From JAPHTQ01 sp051747405 (GTDB taxonomy: Bacteria; Pseudomonadota; Gammaproteobacteria; Thiohalomonadales; Thiohalomonadaceae): a DNA stretch of 12,415 bases. The first letter of the stretch is position 1; each line of letters starts with the position of its first letter. Location: the NCBI GenBank assembly GCA_051747405.1, contig JBNJGC010000072.1, positions 1 through 12,415 on the forward strand, read 5' to 3'. Of this stretch, positions 1-7,060 are shown one piece after another. Below the pieces are notes generated by a model. The model did not search any database. It saw nothing but the letters and a program-made list of their open reading frames with translations, and was not told where the DNA came from. Made by a program: the position numbers and the translations under genes.

Positions 1-98
1 CAACCAGCAACCAGCAACCAGCAACCAGCAACCAGCAACCAGCAACCAGCAACCAGCAACCAGCAACCAGCAACCAGCAACCAGCAACCAGCAACCAG
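1..98. repeat. Heptanucleotide tandem repeat (CAACCAG)x14
   Basis: Fourteen perfect head-to-tail copies of CAACCAG fill the first 98 bases and probably continue left of the window. The array stops 21 bp before the uvrD start codon, so any uvrD promoter must lie within it or further upstream. Copy-number change in steps of 7 bp could alter promoter geometry, or the reading frame of an unseen upstream gene ending here. No repeat unit lies inside uvrD itself. Confidence 0.98.
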
Positions 99-119
99 CG
101 ACTCTGGTAGAATGGCCGG

Positions 120-2270
120 ATGGATATCTCCGACCTGCTCGACGACCTTAACGACGCCCAGCGCGAGGCGGTCTGCGCCCCGCCCGGCAACCAGCTTATC
201 CTGGCCGGCGCCGGCAGCGGCAAGACCCGCGTGCTGACCCACCGCATCGCTTTTCTCATCCGCACCGGCGAGGCCTCTCCTTACGGCATTCTCGCCGTCA
301 CCTTCACCAACAAGGCGGCGCGGGAGATGCGCGGGCGTATCGAACAGCTGCTGGGGATGCCCACCGGCAGCCTCTGGGTCGGCACCTTCCACGGCATCGC
401 CCACCGCCTGCTGCGTGCCCACTGGCGTGAGGCGGAGCTGCCGCAGACCTTCTCCATCCTCGACAGCGATGACCAGTACCGCCTCATCCGTCGTCTGCTG
501 CGAGAGCTCAACCTGGACGAGAGCCAGTGGCCGCCGCGGCAGATCCAGTGGTTTATCAACGGTAAGAAGGATGAGGGGCTGCGCCCCGATAATATCGACA
601 GCTACGGCGACTACCACCAGGAGCAGATGATCAAGGTCTACCGCGCCTACGAGGAGGCGTGCCAGCGCAACGGCGTGGTCGATTTTGCCGAGCTGCTGCT
701 CCGCGCCCACGAGCTGTGGCTCAAACACCCGGCGATCCTCGACCACTACCGCAAACGCTTTCGTCACATCCTGGTGGACGAGTTTCAGGACACCAACGCC
801 ATCCAGTACGCCTGGCTGCGCCTGCTGGCCGGCTCCAGTGGCCAGATGTTCGCCGTGGGTGACGATGATCAGTCCATCTATGGTTGGCGCGGTGCGCGGG
901 TAGAGAACATCCACCAATACCAGCAGGACTTTGCCGACGTGACGCTCATCCGGCTGGAGCAGAACTACCGCTCCACCGCCACCATCCTGGGTGCGGCCAA
1001 TGCGCTTATCGCCCATAACAGCGACCGCCTGGGTAAGGAGCTCTGGACCGAGGGCGAGGAGGGTGAGCCGATCAAGCTCTACGCCGCCTTCAACGAGCTG
1101 GACGAGGCGCGCTTTGTGGTCGACCGGATCAGCGACTGGCTGGCCCGCGGCGGTCGGCGCGATGAGGCCGCCATCCTCTACCGCTCCAACGCCCAGTCTC
1201 GGGTGCTGGAGGAGGCGCTGATGCAGGCGGCCATGCCCTACCGCATCTACGGTGGGCTGCGCTTTTTCGAGCGCGCCGAGATCAAGGACGCGCTGGCCTA
1301 CCTGCGCCTACTGGTCAACCGCGGCGACGACCCCTCCTTCGAGCGTGTGGTCAATACCCCCACCCGCGGTATCGGCACCCGCACCGTCGAGGCGATCCGT
1401 GAGCGGGCCCGCGCCCACGGCATCCCGCTCTGGCAGGCGGCCAGCGGGATAGTCGCCGACAAGGCGCTGCCGGCACGGGCGACCAATGCAGTAAACGCCT
1501 TTCTCGAACTCATCGAGCGGCTTGCAAGGGAGACCGATGGCCAGCCGCTGGATGAGCGCGTGGAGCATGTGATCGAGCACAGCGGGCTTGTCAAACACTT
1601 CGAAAAAGAGAAGGGCGAGAAGGGGCGAGCCCGGGTGGAGAACCTGGAGGAGCTGGTCTCCGCCGCCCGGCAGTTTGAGTACGATGACGAGGAGGGGCTC
1701 GACGACCTCTCCGCCTTCCTCGCCCACGCCGCGCTGGAGGCGGGTGAGGGGCAGGCCGACGCCTACGAAGAGGCGGTGCAGCTGATGACCCTGCACAGCG
1801 CCAAGGGGCTGGAGTTTCCGCTGGTCTTTCTGGTCGGGGTCGAGGAGGAGCTATTCCCCCACAGGCTCTCGGTGGAGGAGCCGGGACGGCTCGAAGAGGA
1901 GCGGCGCCTGGCATACGTCGGCATGACCCGCGCCAAGCGACAGCTGATCATCACCTACGCCGACGTACGCCGCCTCTACGGCGAAGAGCGCTACACCCGC
2001 CCCTCTCGGTTTATCGGCGAGATCCCCGCCGACTACCTCGAAGAGGTGCGCATGGGCGGCAGCACCAGCGCACCGCTGTTTCGTCCCGGCAGCCCGCGTA
2101 TCAACGAAAGCGGCTTCTCCGCAGGTCAGCAGGTGCGCCATCCCAAGTTCGGCCACGGTACCGTACTTAACAGCGAGGGCAGCGGTGCGCAGGCGCGGGT
2201 CCAGGTCAATTTCGATGATGTCGGCAGCAAATGGCTGGTGCTGGCCTATGCCAAACTGGAAGCGGTTTAA
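120..2270 (+). CDS. uvrD: DNA helicase II UvrD (superfamily 1A 3'-5' helicase)
   Basis: ATP-dependent 3'-5' DNA helicase of nucleotide excision repair (it removes the incised oligonucleotide and UvrC) and methyl-directed mismatch repair, acting in the cytoplasm. At 716 aa it is close to the 720 aa of E. coli UvrD, and the N-terminus (MDISDLLDDLNDAQREAV) aligns with the E. coli start, fixing the ATG at 120. Visible SF1 motifs: Walker A AGAGSGKT at residues 29-36, TFTNKAA near 61-67, Walker B DEFQDTN at 220-226, GDDDQSIYGWRGA at 247-259, QNYRS at 281-285, then VQLMTLHSAKGLEFP and RLAYVGMTRAK in domain 2A. The C-terminal 45 residues (GQQVRHPKFGHGTV...) form the small Tudor-like domain that in E. 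coli UvrD contacts RNA polymerase. No good Shine-Dalgarno sequence precedes the ATG. The nearest alternatives, Rep and PcrA, fit less well than UvrD. Confidence 0.97.
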   Translation: MDISDLLDDLNDAQREAVCAPPGNQLILAGAGSGKTRVLTHRIAFLIRTGEASPYGILAVTFTNKAAREMRGRIEQLLGMPTGSLWVGTFHGIAHRLLRAHWREAELPQTFSILDSDDQYRLIRRLLRELNLDESQWPPRQIQWFINGKKDEGLRPDNIDSYGDYHQEQMIKVYRAYEEACQRNGVVDFAELLLRAHELWLKHPAILDHYRKRFRHILVDEFQDTNAIQYAWLRLLAGSSGQMFAVGDDDQSIYGWRGARVENIHQYQQDFADVTLIRLEQNYRSTATILGAANALIAHNSDRLGKELWTEGEEGEPIKLYAAFNELDEARFVVDRISDWLARGGRRDEAAILYRSNAQSRVLEEALMQAAMPYRIYGGLRFFERAEIKDALAYLRLLVNRGDDPSFERVVNTPTRGIGTRTVEAIRERARAHGIPLWQAASGIVADKALPARATNAVNAFLELIERLARETDGQPLDERVEHVIEHSGLVKHFEKEKGEKGRARVENLEELVSAARQFEYDDEEGLDDLSAFLAHAALEAGEGQADAYEEAVQLMTLHSAKGLEFPLVFLVGVEEELFPHRLSVEEPGRLEEERRLAYVGMTRAKRQLIITYADVRRLYGEERYTRPSRFIGEIPADYLEEVRMGGSTSAPLFRPGSPRINESGFSAGQQVRHPKFGHGTVLNSEGSGAQARVQVNFDDVGSKWLVLAYAKLEAV

Positions 2271-2279
2271 AAGATTCAA

Positions 2280-2413
2280 CGCAGAGGGCGCGGAGGACGC
2301 AGAGGGTATTAATGTAGCATGATAGCTATGCGGTCGGTCTGGAAAGGTTTGACGCAGCACCGTTATGCGCAGGCTTTGAAAGCAAAGTTAAGAAATTCTC
2401 AGCGCCCTCTGCG
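2280..2413. repeat. Inverted-repeat element, copy A
   Basis: Between uvrD and the TRAP gene. The left arm at 2280-2295 (CGCAGAGGGCGCGGAG) pairs with the right arm at 2398-2413 with one mismatch in 16; a further CGCAGAGG unit follows the left arm and has decayed on the right. The roughly 100-bp interior has no ORF. Arm design and the flanking TTCA match copies B and C, so I group the three as one family. This is the most degenerate copy. Confidence 0.7.
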
Positions 2414-2440
2414 CTGAGGTGTTTGGGTTTAGTCATTAAG

Positions 2441-2446
2441 GGAGGG
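2441..2446 (+). promoter_or_regulatory. Ribosome binding site deciding the TRAP gene start
   Basis: GGAGGG lies 4-5 nt before the ATG at 2451 but only 1-2 nt before the in-frame GTG at 2448. The ATG is therefore the more likely start, one codon shorter than the longest reading frame. Confidence 0.75.
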
Positions 2447-2450
2447 TGTG

Positions 2451-3533
2451 ATGAAAAGACGTGATCTACTCAAGGGGATCGGGGCCGGTTCAGTGGTGGC
2501 CGGCGCCTCACTGGCGGCACCGGCGGTGCAGGCCAAGGGCAAGGTCAAGTGGAAGATGGTCACCACCTGGCCGAAAAATTTCCCCGGCCTGGGTACCGGT
2601 GCCAACCGCTTGGCGGAGCTCATCAACGAGATGTCCGGCGGTCGTATCGAGGTGAAGGTCTACGGTGCCGGGGAGCTGGTGCCGGCGTTCGAGATCTTCG
2701 ACGCGGTCTCCAAGGGCACCGCACAGATGGGCCACGGCGCCGGCTACTACTGGAAGGGTAAGAGCGAGGCGGCGCAGTTTTTTGCCGCGGTGCCGTTTGG
2801 CTTCACCGCGCAGGAGATGAACGCCTGGCTCTACAACGGTGGCGGCATGGAGTTGTGGCAGGAGACCTACGCCCCGTTCGGTCTGGTCCCCACCGCGGCG
2901 CTCAACACAGGGGTGCAGATGGGCGGCTGGTTTAACAAGGAGATCAACGCCCTTGAGGATCTGGATGGACTGAAGATGCGCATCCCGGGCCTTGGCGGCG
3001 AGGTGCTGCGCCGTCTCGGCGGCACACCGGTGAGCCTGCCCGGGGGGGAGATCTTCCCCTCACTCAAGTCCGGCGCCATCGACGCCACCGAGTGGGTGGG
3101 GCCCTATAACGATCTCGCCTTCGGTCTGCACAAGGCGGCCAAATACTACTACTACCCCGGCTGGCACGAGCCGGGTACGACGCTCGAGTGCTTCATCAAC
3201 AAAGAGGCCTTCGAAGCGCTGCCCAAGGATCTGCAATCGATCGTGCTCAATGCCAGTAAGGTGGCCAATCTGGAGGGGCTCTCCGAGCTGACCGCGCGTA
3301 ACAACGAGGCGCTGCAGACCCTGGTCAACCGGCACAAAGTGGAGCTGCGCCGCTTCCCCGACGATGTGCTCAAGCAGCTCGCCAAGGTCTCCGAAGAGGT
3401 GGTGGCGGAGATCGCCGAGAAGGACGCCATGTCGCGCAAGGTCTACCTGTCGTACAAGAAATTCCGCGACGAGGTGATGCAGTGGCACGACGTCTCCGAG
3501 CGGGCCTACCTCAACGCCCGCGCCGGAGCCTGA
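2451..3533 (+). CDS. TRAP transporter periplasmic solute-binding protein (DctP family, TakP/FcbT1-like)
   Basis: Extracytoplasmic solute receptor of a tripartite ATP-independent periplasmic transporter, which delivers a carboxylate-bearing substrate to a DctQM-type permease driven by the sodium gradient. The 360-aa product starts with a twin-arginine leader (MKRRDLLKGIGAG, then a hydrophobic stretch ending APAVQA at about residue 28), so it is probably exported folded by Tat. The mature region (WKMVTTWPKNFPG, GELVPAFEIFDAVSKG, MGGWFNKEI) resembles the TakP branch that binds 2-oxoacids or lactate and the mannitol/chloroaromatic group. The Arg of KMRIPG (R177) is in the place of the family's carboxylate-clamping arginine. 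The E214-W215 pair (ATEWVGP) corresponds to residues that contact the ligand-bound cation in TakP-type structures. No dctQ or dctM is adjacent: uvrD lies 180 bp upstream and oxyR converges from downstream. The substrate cannot be named from sequence alone. Confidence 0.93.
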   Translation: MKRRDLLKGIGAGSVVAGASLAAPAVQAKGKVKWKMVTTWPKNFPGLGTGANRLAELINEMSGGRIEVKVYGAGELVPAFEIFDAVSKGTAQMGHGAGYYWKGKSEAAQFFAAVPFGFTAQEMNAWLYNGGGMELWQETYAPFGLVPTAALNTGVQMGGWFNKEINALEDLDGLKMRIPGLGGEVLRRLGGTPVSLPGGEIFPSLKSGAIDATEWVGPYNDLAFGLHKAAKYYYYPGWHEPGTTLECFINKEAFEALPKDLQSIVLNASKVANLEGLSELTARNNEALQTLVNRHKVELRRFPDDVLKQLAKVSEEVVAEIAEKDAMSRKVYLSYKKFRDEVMQWHDVSERAYLNARAGA

Positions 3534-3545
3534 TAGGCCCAATAG

Positions 3546-3562
3546 GGCGGGCCGTGCCCGCC
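3546..3562 (+). terminator. GC-rich hairpin after the TRAP gene
   Basis: A perfect 7-bp stem GGCGGGC / GCCCGCC with a 3-nt loop (CGT) begins 12 bp after the TRAP stop codon, between convergent genes (the stop of oxyR is at 3574). There is no T-run on either strand, so it is not a classical intrinsic terminator; it may protect the mRNA 3' end. The same stem recurs at 8953-8969. Confidence 0.45.
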
Positions 3563-3573
3563 GCACTTGGAAC

Positions 3574-4500
3574 TTAAACCCGCTTGCTGATGCAGCTCAG
3601 CGCACTCTTCGCCACGGCCTGGCGCAACACTTCAATGACCTTGGGTCGGGGGAAGCTGCTGCGCCAGGCCAGGGCGACGGTGCGGCCCGGCTGTTCGCCG
3701 GCGAAGCGGCGTATGCTTAGCAGTCGCTCGCTGTAGCGCTCGGCGCCACTGGCGGTACAGGGGAGGATGGTGATGCCAACGCCGCTGGTGACCATCATGC
3801 GGATGGTCTCCAGCGAGGCCCCTTCGAGGGTCTTCTGCAGGGAGGGGGTCTGCATGGCACGCGGTGCGCACTCGGGGCAGAACTCCAGTACCTGATCGCG
3901 AAAGCAGTGCCCTTTGCCGAGGAGGAGTACCGTCTCATCGGCCAGCGCCCTGGTGTCGATGCTCTCTTGCCCGGTCAGCGGGTGGCTGGAGGGTAGCAGG
4001 AGCTGAAACGGTTCGTGGTAGAGGACGGCGGTGTCGACTCCCGCCTCGTCGAAGGGCAGGGCGATGATGATGACATCGAGTTCGGCACGGCGCAGCTTTT
4101 CGCTCAGTACGGCGGTGTAGTTCTCCTCTACCAGCAGCGGCATCTTAGGCGCCACATCGTGCAGCTGCGGGATGAGTTCGGGGAAGAGGTAGGGGCCGAT
4201 GGTGTAGATGGCGCCGATGCGCAGCGGCTCGGCCAGCTCATCCTGGCTCGCCCTGGCGATGTCCCGCACGGCACTGGCCTCGGCCAGCGCTTTGCGCGCC
4301 TGCTCAACCACCCGCTCGCCGGCCGGGGTGAGCGTGATCTCGCCGCGTGCACGTTCGAACAGTACCACCCCCAGATCCTCCTCCAGCCGTTTGACGGCAA
4401 CGCTTAGTGTCGGTTGGCTGACGAAGCAGGCCTCGGCGGCGTGACCAAAATGGCGCTTTTCGGCGACGGCGACGATGTAGCGAAGTTCGGTGAGGGTCAT
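3574..4500 (-). CDS. oxyR: Hydrogen-peroxide sensing LysR-type regulator OxyR
   Basis: Peroxide-responsive transcription factor that activates antioxidant and iron-handling genes when two cysteines form a disulfide. The 308-aa protein has an N-terminal winged helix-turn-helix (residues 1-60, with HFGHAAEACFVSQPTLS as the HTH) and a LysR effector domain from about 90. The redox pair is present at C199 (GKGHCFRDQ) and C208 (LEFCPE), the same numbering as in E. coli OxyR. Nearby ETIRMMVTSGVGITILP matches the E. coli ETLRNMVAAGSGITLLP block. The start MTLTELRYIVAVAE aligns with OxyR family starts, although no convincing Shine-Dalgarno precedes it. It is the last gene of the minus-strand peroxide block, 62 bp after the ferritin-like gene with a hairpin between, so it could be partly co-transcribed with its likely targets. 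An OxyR-type site sits at the head of that block (7771-7807). Confidence 0.95.
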   Translation of the reverse strand: MTLTELRYIVAVAEKRHFGHAAEACFVSQPTLSVAVKRLEEDLGVVLFERARGEITLTPAGERVVEQARKALAEASAVRDIARASQDELAEPLRIGAIYTIGPYLFPELIPQLHDVAPKMPLLVEENYTAVLSEKLRRAELDVIIIALPFDEAGVDTAVLYHEPFQLLLPSSHPLTGQESIDTRALADETVLLLGKGHCFRDQVLEFCPECAPRAMQTPSLQKTLEGASLETIRMMVTSGVGITILPCTASGAERYSERLLSIRRFAGEQPGRTVALAWRSSFPRPKVIEVLRQAVAKSALSCISKRV

Positions 4501-4523
4501 CGTTGGAGGTGCTTATCTCACTC

Positions 4524-4550
4524 GGCCCCTCCGCGGAGGTGGGAGGGGCC
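4524..4550 (-). terminator. Hairpin between the ferritin-like gene and oxyR
   Basis: A perfect 9-bp inverted repeat GGCCCCTCC / GGAGGGGCC with a 9-nt loop lies in the 62-bp gap. On the coding (minus) strand it is followed by GAGTGAGATAAG, with no U-tract. It may be an attenuator or mRNA-stabilising stem separating oxyR expression from the upstream genes rather than a full terminator. Confidence 0.45.
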
Positions 4551-4562
4551 TTTGGGGCGGGC

Positions 4563-4850
4563 TCAGTCGTGGGCGATAGGCTTGTCGGTGAAGAGGTAGT
4601 CCTTGAGTTCGTGATCGAAGCTCTGGTCGCGACGACGGACCCACTCCAGCACCATGGCGGCGTGCTCCTTCTCCTCGTCGCGATTGTGGATGAGAATCCG
4701 GCGCAGTTCATCATCCTTGCAGGCATCGATGCGCTGGTTGTACCAGTCGACCGCCTCGATCTCCTCCATCAGAGAGACCAGGGCGCGGTGCATATCGCGG
4801 GTCTCGTCGCTAAGTTCGCCTACCGGTTCGTGATAGCCTTCATTAGACAT
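4563..4850 (-). CDS. Encapsulated-ferritin-type (EncFtn) ferroxidase without a targeting tail
   Basis: Small ferritin-like protein of the EncFtn family, which assembles into annular multimers and oxidises Fe(II) at a site formed between two subunits; classical members load iron into encapsulin shells. The 95 aa align closely with Rhodospirillum rubrum EncFtn as I remember it: MEEIEAVDWYNQR matches MEELEAVDWYDQR, HNRDEEKEHAAM is identical, and DYLFT matches TYLFT. The ferroxidase ligands E32, E62 and H65 of R. rubrum correspond here to E30, E60 and H63. The protein stops at DKPIAHD right after the second helix region; the C-terminal extension and encapsulin-docking peptide of cargo EncFtn are absent, and no encapsulin gene is in the window. 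Start: ATG at 4850 with AAGGAG at 4861-4866. The gap from the DUF3501 gene is 89 bp. A generic ferritin-like or bacterioferritin assignment is less likely. Confidence 0.9.
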   Translation of the reverse strand: MSNEGYHEPVGELSDETRDMHRALVSLMEEIEAVDWYNQRIDACKDDELRRILIHNRDEEKEHAAMVLEWVRRRDQSFDHELKDYLFTDKPIAHD

Positions 4851-4912
4851 GGTTCGCTTTCTCCTTGGTTATTTGTGTCTCGTCGCGGGCGCCATCAAGC
4901 CCGCCGGGGATC

Positions 4913-4921
4913 ACTATACCA
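4913..4921 (-). promoter_or_regulatory. Possible extended -10 promoter for the EncFtn gene
   Basis: On the minus strand TGGTATAGT fits TGnTATAAT with one mismatch, 62 bp upstream of the EncFtn start and just after the DUF3501 stop. I find no -35 at 17 bp. It suggests the ferritin-like gene may have an internal promoter as well as read-through transcription. A weak 6-bp hairpin (4885-4890 / 4899-4904) lies between it and the gene. Confidence 0.3.
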
Positions 4922-4939
4922 CCGCTTTGTCGAATCGCT

Positions 4940-5521
4940 TCAGTCCAGATCCGAGAGCAGCGATTCACGCACGGGTGAATCGATGATCACCTCTTCGCTG
5001 TAGGCGGGGTGGTCGATACCGGCACGCAGGGTGGCGCCCTCTTTGGCCGCCTTGATCATCTCCGGGGTGAGCTCGAAGCGGACGAAGTGGACCGAGGAGG
5101 TCTTCTCTTCGGTCTCGCGCTCCAGGTCTTCGTTGGCAATGGGGTGGACCCGATCGAAGCCCTCGACTTGCACATAGAGCTTCTTCTCCACGCCGATGAG
5201 CTTGGCCAGCCGCTCCTTGCGCTCATCCGGGTCGGAGTACTCCATCATGAAAGTCGCTTTCCAGTTGCTACCGTCGGGGATGAGCGGGTTGTAGACATCC
5301 AGCTCCTCCTGGATACCCTCCGGTTCGAAGATGCGTTCGATGCGTAGCATCTCCTGGACCTGGTACTGCATGGTCAGCGCGTCTTCAAAGTAGAGCGTGG
5401 CGTGGGCGCCGATGGGTAGGCGACGCTGCTTTTTGTGCTCCATCACCTTGGCGCGAAAATCGTTACGGTTGCGCGCGTACTCTTCCAGACTGTAGAGATC
5501 GGAATGGGTCAGTTTGCTCAT
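4940..5521 (-). CDS. DUF3501 family protein
   Basis: Conserved protein of unknown biochemical function, recognised by overall character (SKLTHSDLYSLEEYARNRNDFRAKV, PIGAHATLYFEDALTMQYQVQEMLRIE, EMIKAAKEGATLRAGIDHP) and by its place beside an Fe-S oxidoreductase and rubrerythrin. I recall this three-gene neighbourhood recurring in other bacteria. It has 193 aa, is soluble and acidic, has no signal peptide, membrane segment or cysteine, and has histidines at H29, H40, H126, H145 and H171. I chose the ATG at 5521: AGGAG lies at 5527-5531 with 5-nt spacing, and the reading frame further upstream (to 5569) merely translates the arm of an inverted-repeat element. Downstream, the EncFtn gene follows after 89 bp. 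Having no cysteines, it is unlikely to carry an Fe-S cluster; a scaffold or adaptor role for the Fe-S protein or rubrerythrin is a guess. Confidence 0.85.
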   Translation of the reverse strand: MSKLTHSDLYSLEEYARNRNDFRAKVMEHKKQRRLPIGAHATLYFEDALTMQYQVQEMLRIERIFEPEGIQEELDVYNPLIPDGSNWKATFMMEYSDPDERKERLAKLIGVEKKLYVQVEGFDRVHPIANEDLERETEEKTSSVHFVRFELTPEMIKAAKEGATLRAGIDHPAYSEEVIIDSPVRESLLSDLD

Positions 5522-5546
5522 GGCTACTCCTGTAAAAAAATGATTC

Positions 5547-5680
5547 ACCGCAAAGGCGCAGAGGCGCAAAGAAAGGCTTATAAATGTCCTGTATTCTCAT
5601 TCAGGCTCAGCATGCCCTCATCATCTGGGTACGCGGCGCAGTAATACGATAAATACTTTGCGCCTCTGCGCCTTTGCGGT
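5547..5680. repeat. Inverted-repeat element, copy B (perfect 25-bp arms)
   Basis: Arms at 5547-5571 and 5656-5680 are exact reverse complements over 25 bp. Each arm is three related units, ACCGCAAAG-GCGCAGAG-GCGCAAAG. The 84-bp interior has no gene. It fills the gap between the Fe-S oxidoreductase stop and the DUF3501 start and would be transcribed as a very stable stem. Perfect arms suggest a recent arrival or continuing selection for pairing. Confidence 0.9.
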
Positions 5681-5691
5681 TAATCCAATGT

Positions 5692-7023
5692 TTAGATCCC
5701 GTAGGCCTTGCGCAGCAGGCTGATCGGGTGTTCGGTGGCGCTGCCGTCTTTCATGCCGTGTTCGATGTGGTGGCCGGCCATGGGGCAGTCGCTGCCGTAG
5801 TGGTCCGCTTGGCTCTGTTTGACGCGGTTGACCACCGGGCGGACGATCTTCATCGAAGCGGCGTGGAACTCTTTTTTCACCGCATAGGTGCCGTCGTGGC
5901 CGGAGCAGCGCTCGATGGCGGTGATCTCGGTATCGGGCAGCAGCGAGAGCAGCTCTTTGGTTTTCGAGCCGACGTTCTGTACCCGCTGGTGGCAGGCGGC
6001 GTGGTAGGCCACCTTGCCCAGCGGGTTTTTGAACTCGGTGTTGAGTTTGCCCGCCTTGTGGCGGTGCATCAGGTACTCGAAGGGGTCGAAGATCGCCTCG
6101 CTCACCTTCTGCACCTCGGCATCATCGGGGAACATCAGCGGCAGCTCCTGCTTGAACATCAGCGCGCAGGAGGGAACCGGGGCGACGATATCCCAGCCCT
6201 CGTCCACCAGCCTGGCCAGCACTGGGATGTTGGCGGCCTTGGCCTGCTCCACCGCCTCGAGATCGCCCAACTCCAGTTTGGGCATGCCGCAGCACTGCTC
6301 CTTTTCGGCCATGGTGACGGGGATGCCGTTGTGCTCGAACACTGCCACCAGATCTTCGCCGATCACCGGCTCGTTGCGGTTGCCGTAGCAGGTGGCGAAG
6401 AGCGCCACCTTGCCCCGGGTGGGGCCGGCCTCTTCGCCCTGGCCGCCGGCGCCGACCTTGACGGCGAGGCGCTTGCGCAGGGTGTTGGAGTGGTACTCGG
6501 GGACGCGGGCGTCGGCGTGCACACCGAGCACCGATTCGAGCAGCTTGCGTGCCGGTTTTATCTTGTTGGCGGCGTTGACGATGCCGGCGACCACCGGGAT
6601 GCCGGCCAGCGAGCCGACCGCATCGGTGCTGGTGAGGATCTTGTCGCGGGTTTTGATGTCGCCCTTTTGGTACTTCACCGCCTTGGCCCGCAGCATCAGG
6701 TGGGGAAAGTCGATGTTCCACTCGTGCGGCGGGGTGTAGGGGCACTTGGTCATGTAACAGAGATCGCACAGATAGCAGTGGTCCACCACCTGCCAGTAGT
6801 CCTCCTTGGCAACGCCGTCCACCTCAAGGGTGTCGGATTCATCCACCAGATCGAACAGGGTGGGGAAGGAGTGGCAGAGGCTGACGCAGCGGCGGCAGCC
6901 GTGGCAGAGATCGAAGACGCGCTCCAGCTCCTGGAACAGCGACGTTTCGTTATAGAACTCGGGGTTTTTCCAGTCCAGTGGGTGGCGGGTAGGGGCTTCA
7001 AGGTTGCCTTCGCGGTTGGCCAT
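5692..7023 (-). CDS. Two-[4Fe-4S] CCG-domain oxidoreductase (HdrD/GlpC-like)
   Basis: Cytoplasmic Fe-S protein resembling heterodisulfide reductase subunit D and the GlpC electron-transfer subunit; a probable electron carrier. Numbered from the ATG at 7023 it has 443 aa. Cluster 1 is CHGCRRCVSLC (C40, C43, C46, C50) and cluster 2 is CYLCDLCYMTKC (C83, C86, C89, C94). The first CCG domain has C212, C244-C245 (EQCCGMPK) and C286. The second is degenerate, with C344, C373 (ERCSGHDG, where the usual CC is a single Cys) and C413. There are no membrane helices and no flavin or heme motif. Start choice: an in-frame TTG at 7032 has GGAG (7034-7037) only 1 nt away, whereas the ATG at 7023 has it at 10 nt. 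It lies between rubrerythrin and DUF3501, separated by repeat elements C and B. Donating electrons to the rubredoxin-less rubrerythrin is a reasonable inference, unproven here. Confidence 0.88.
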   Translation of the reverse strand: MANREGNLEAPTRHPLDWKNPEFYNETSLFQELERVFDLCHGCRRCVSLCHSFPTLFDLVDESDTLEVDGVAKEDYWQVVDHCYLCDLCYMTKCPYTPPHEWNIDFPHLMLRAKAVKYQKGDIKTRDKILTSTDAVGSLAGIPVVAGIVNAANKIKPARKLLESVLGVHADARVPEYHSNTLRKRLAVKVGAGGQGEEAGPTRGKVALFATCYGNRNEPVIGEDLVAVFEHNGIPVTMAEKEQCCGMPKLELGDLEAVEQAKAANIPVLARLVDEGWDIVAPVPSCALMFKQELPLMFPDDAEVQKVSEAIFDPFEYLMHRHKAGKLNTEFKNPLGKVAYHAACHQRVQNVGSKTKELLSLLPDTEITAIERCSGHDGTYAVKKEFHAASMKIVRPVVNRVKQSQADHYGSDCPMAGHHIEHGMKDGSATEHPISLLRKAYGI

Positions 7024-7060
7024 GCCGGTCAATCTCCATATTTGTCGATAGTAAACCTTT

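Noticed and set aside
1..98. CRISPR array
   Set aside because: The period is 7 bp with no spacers; it is a simple tandem repeat.
4885..4904. Hairpin in the DUF3501-EncFtn gap as a terminator
   Set aside because: Six-bp stem with an 8-nt loop and no U-tract; too weak to call as a terminator.
5522..5569. N-terminal extension of the DUF3501 protein
   Set aside because: It translates the arm of inverted-repeat element B; AGGAG is correctly spaced only for the ATG at 5521.
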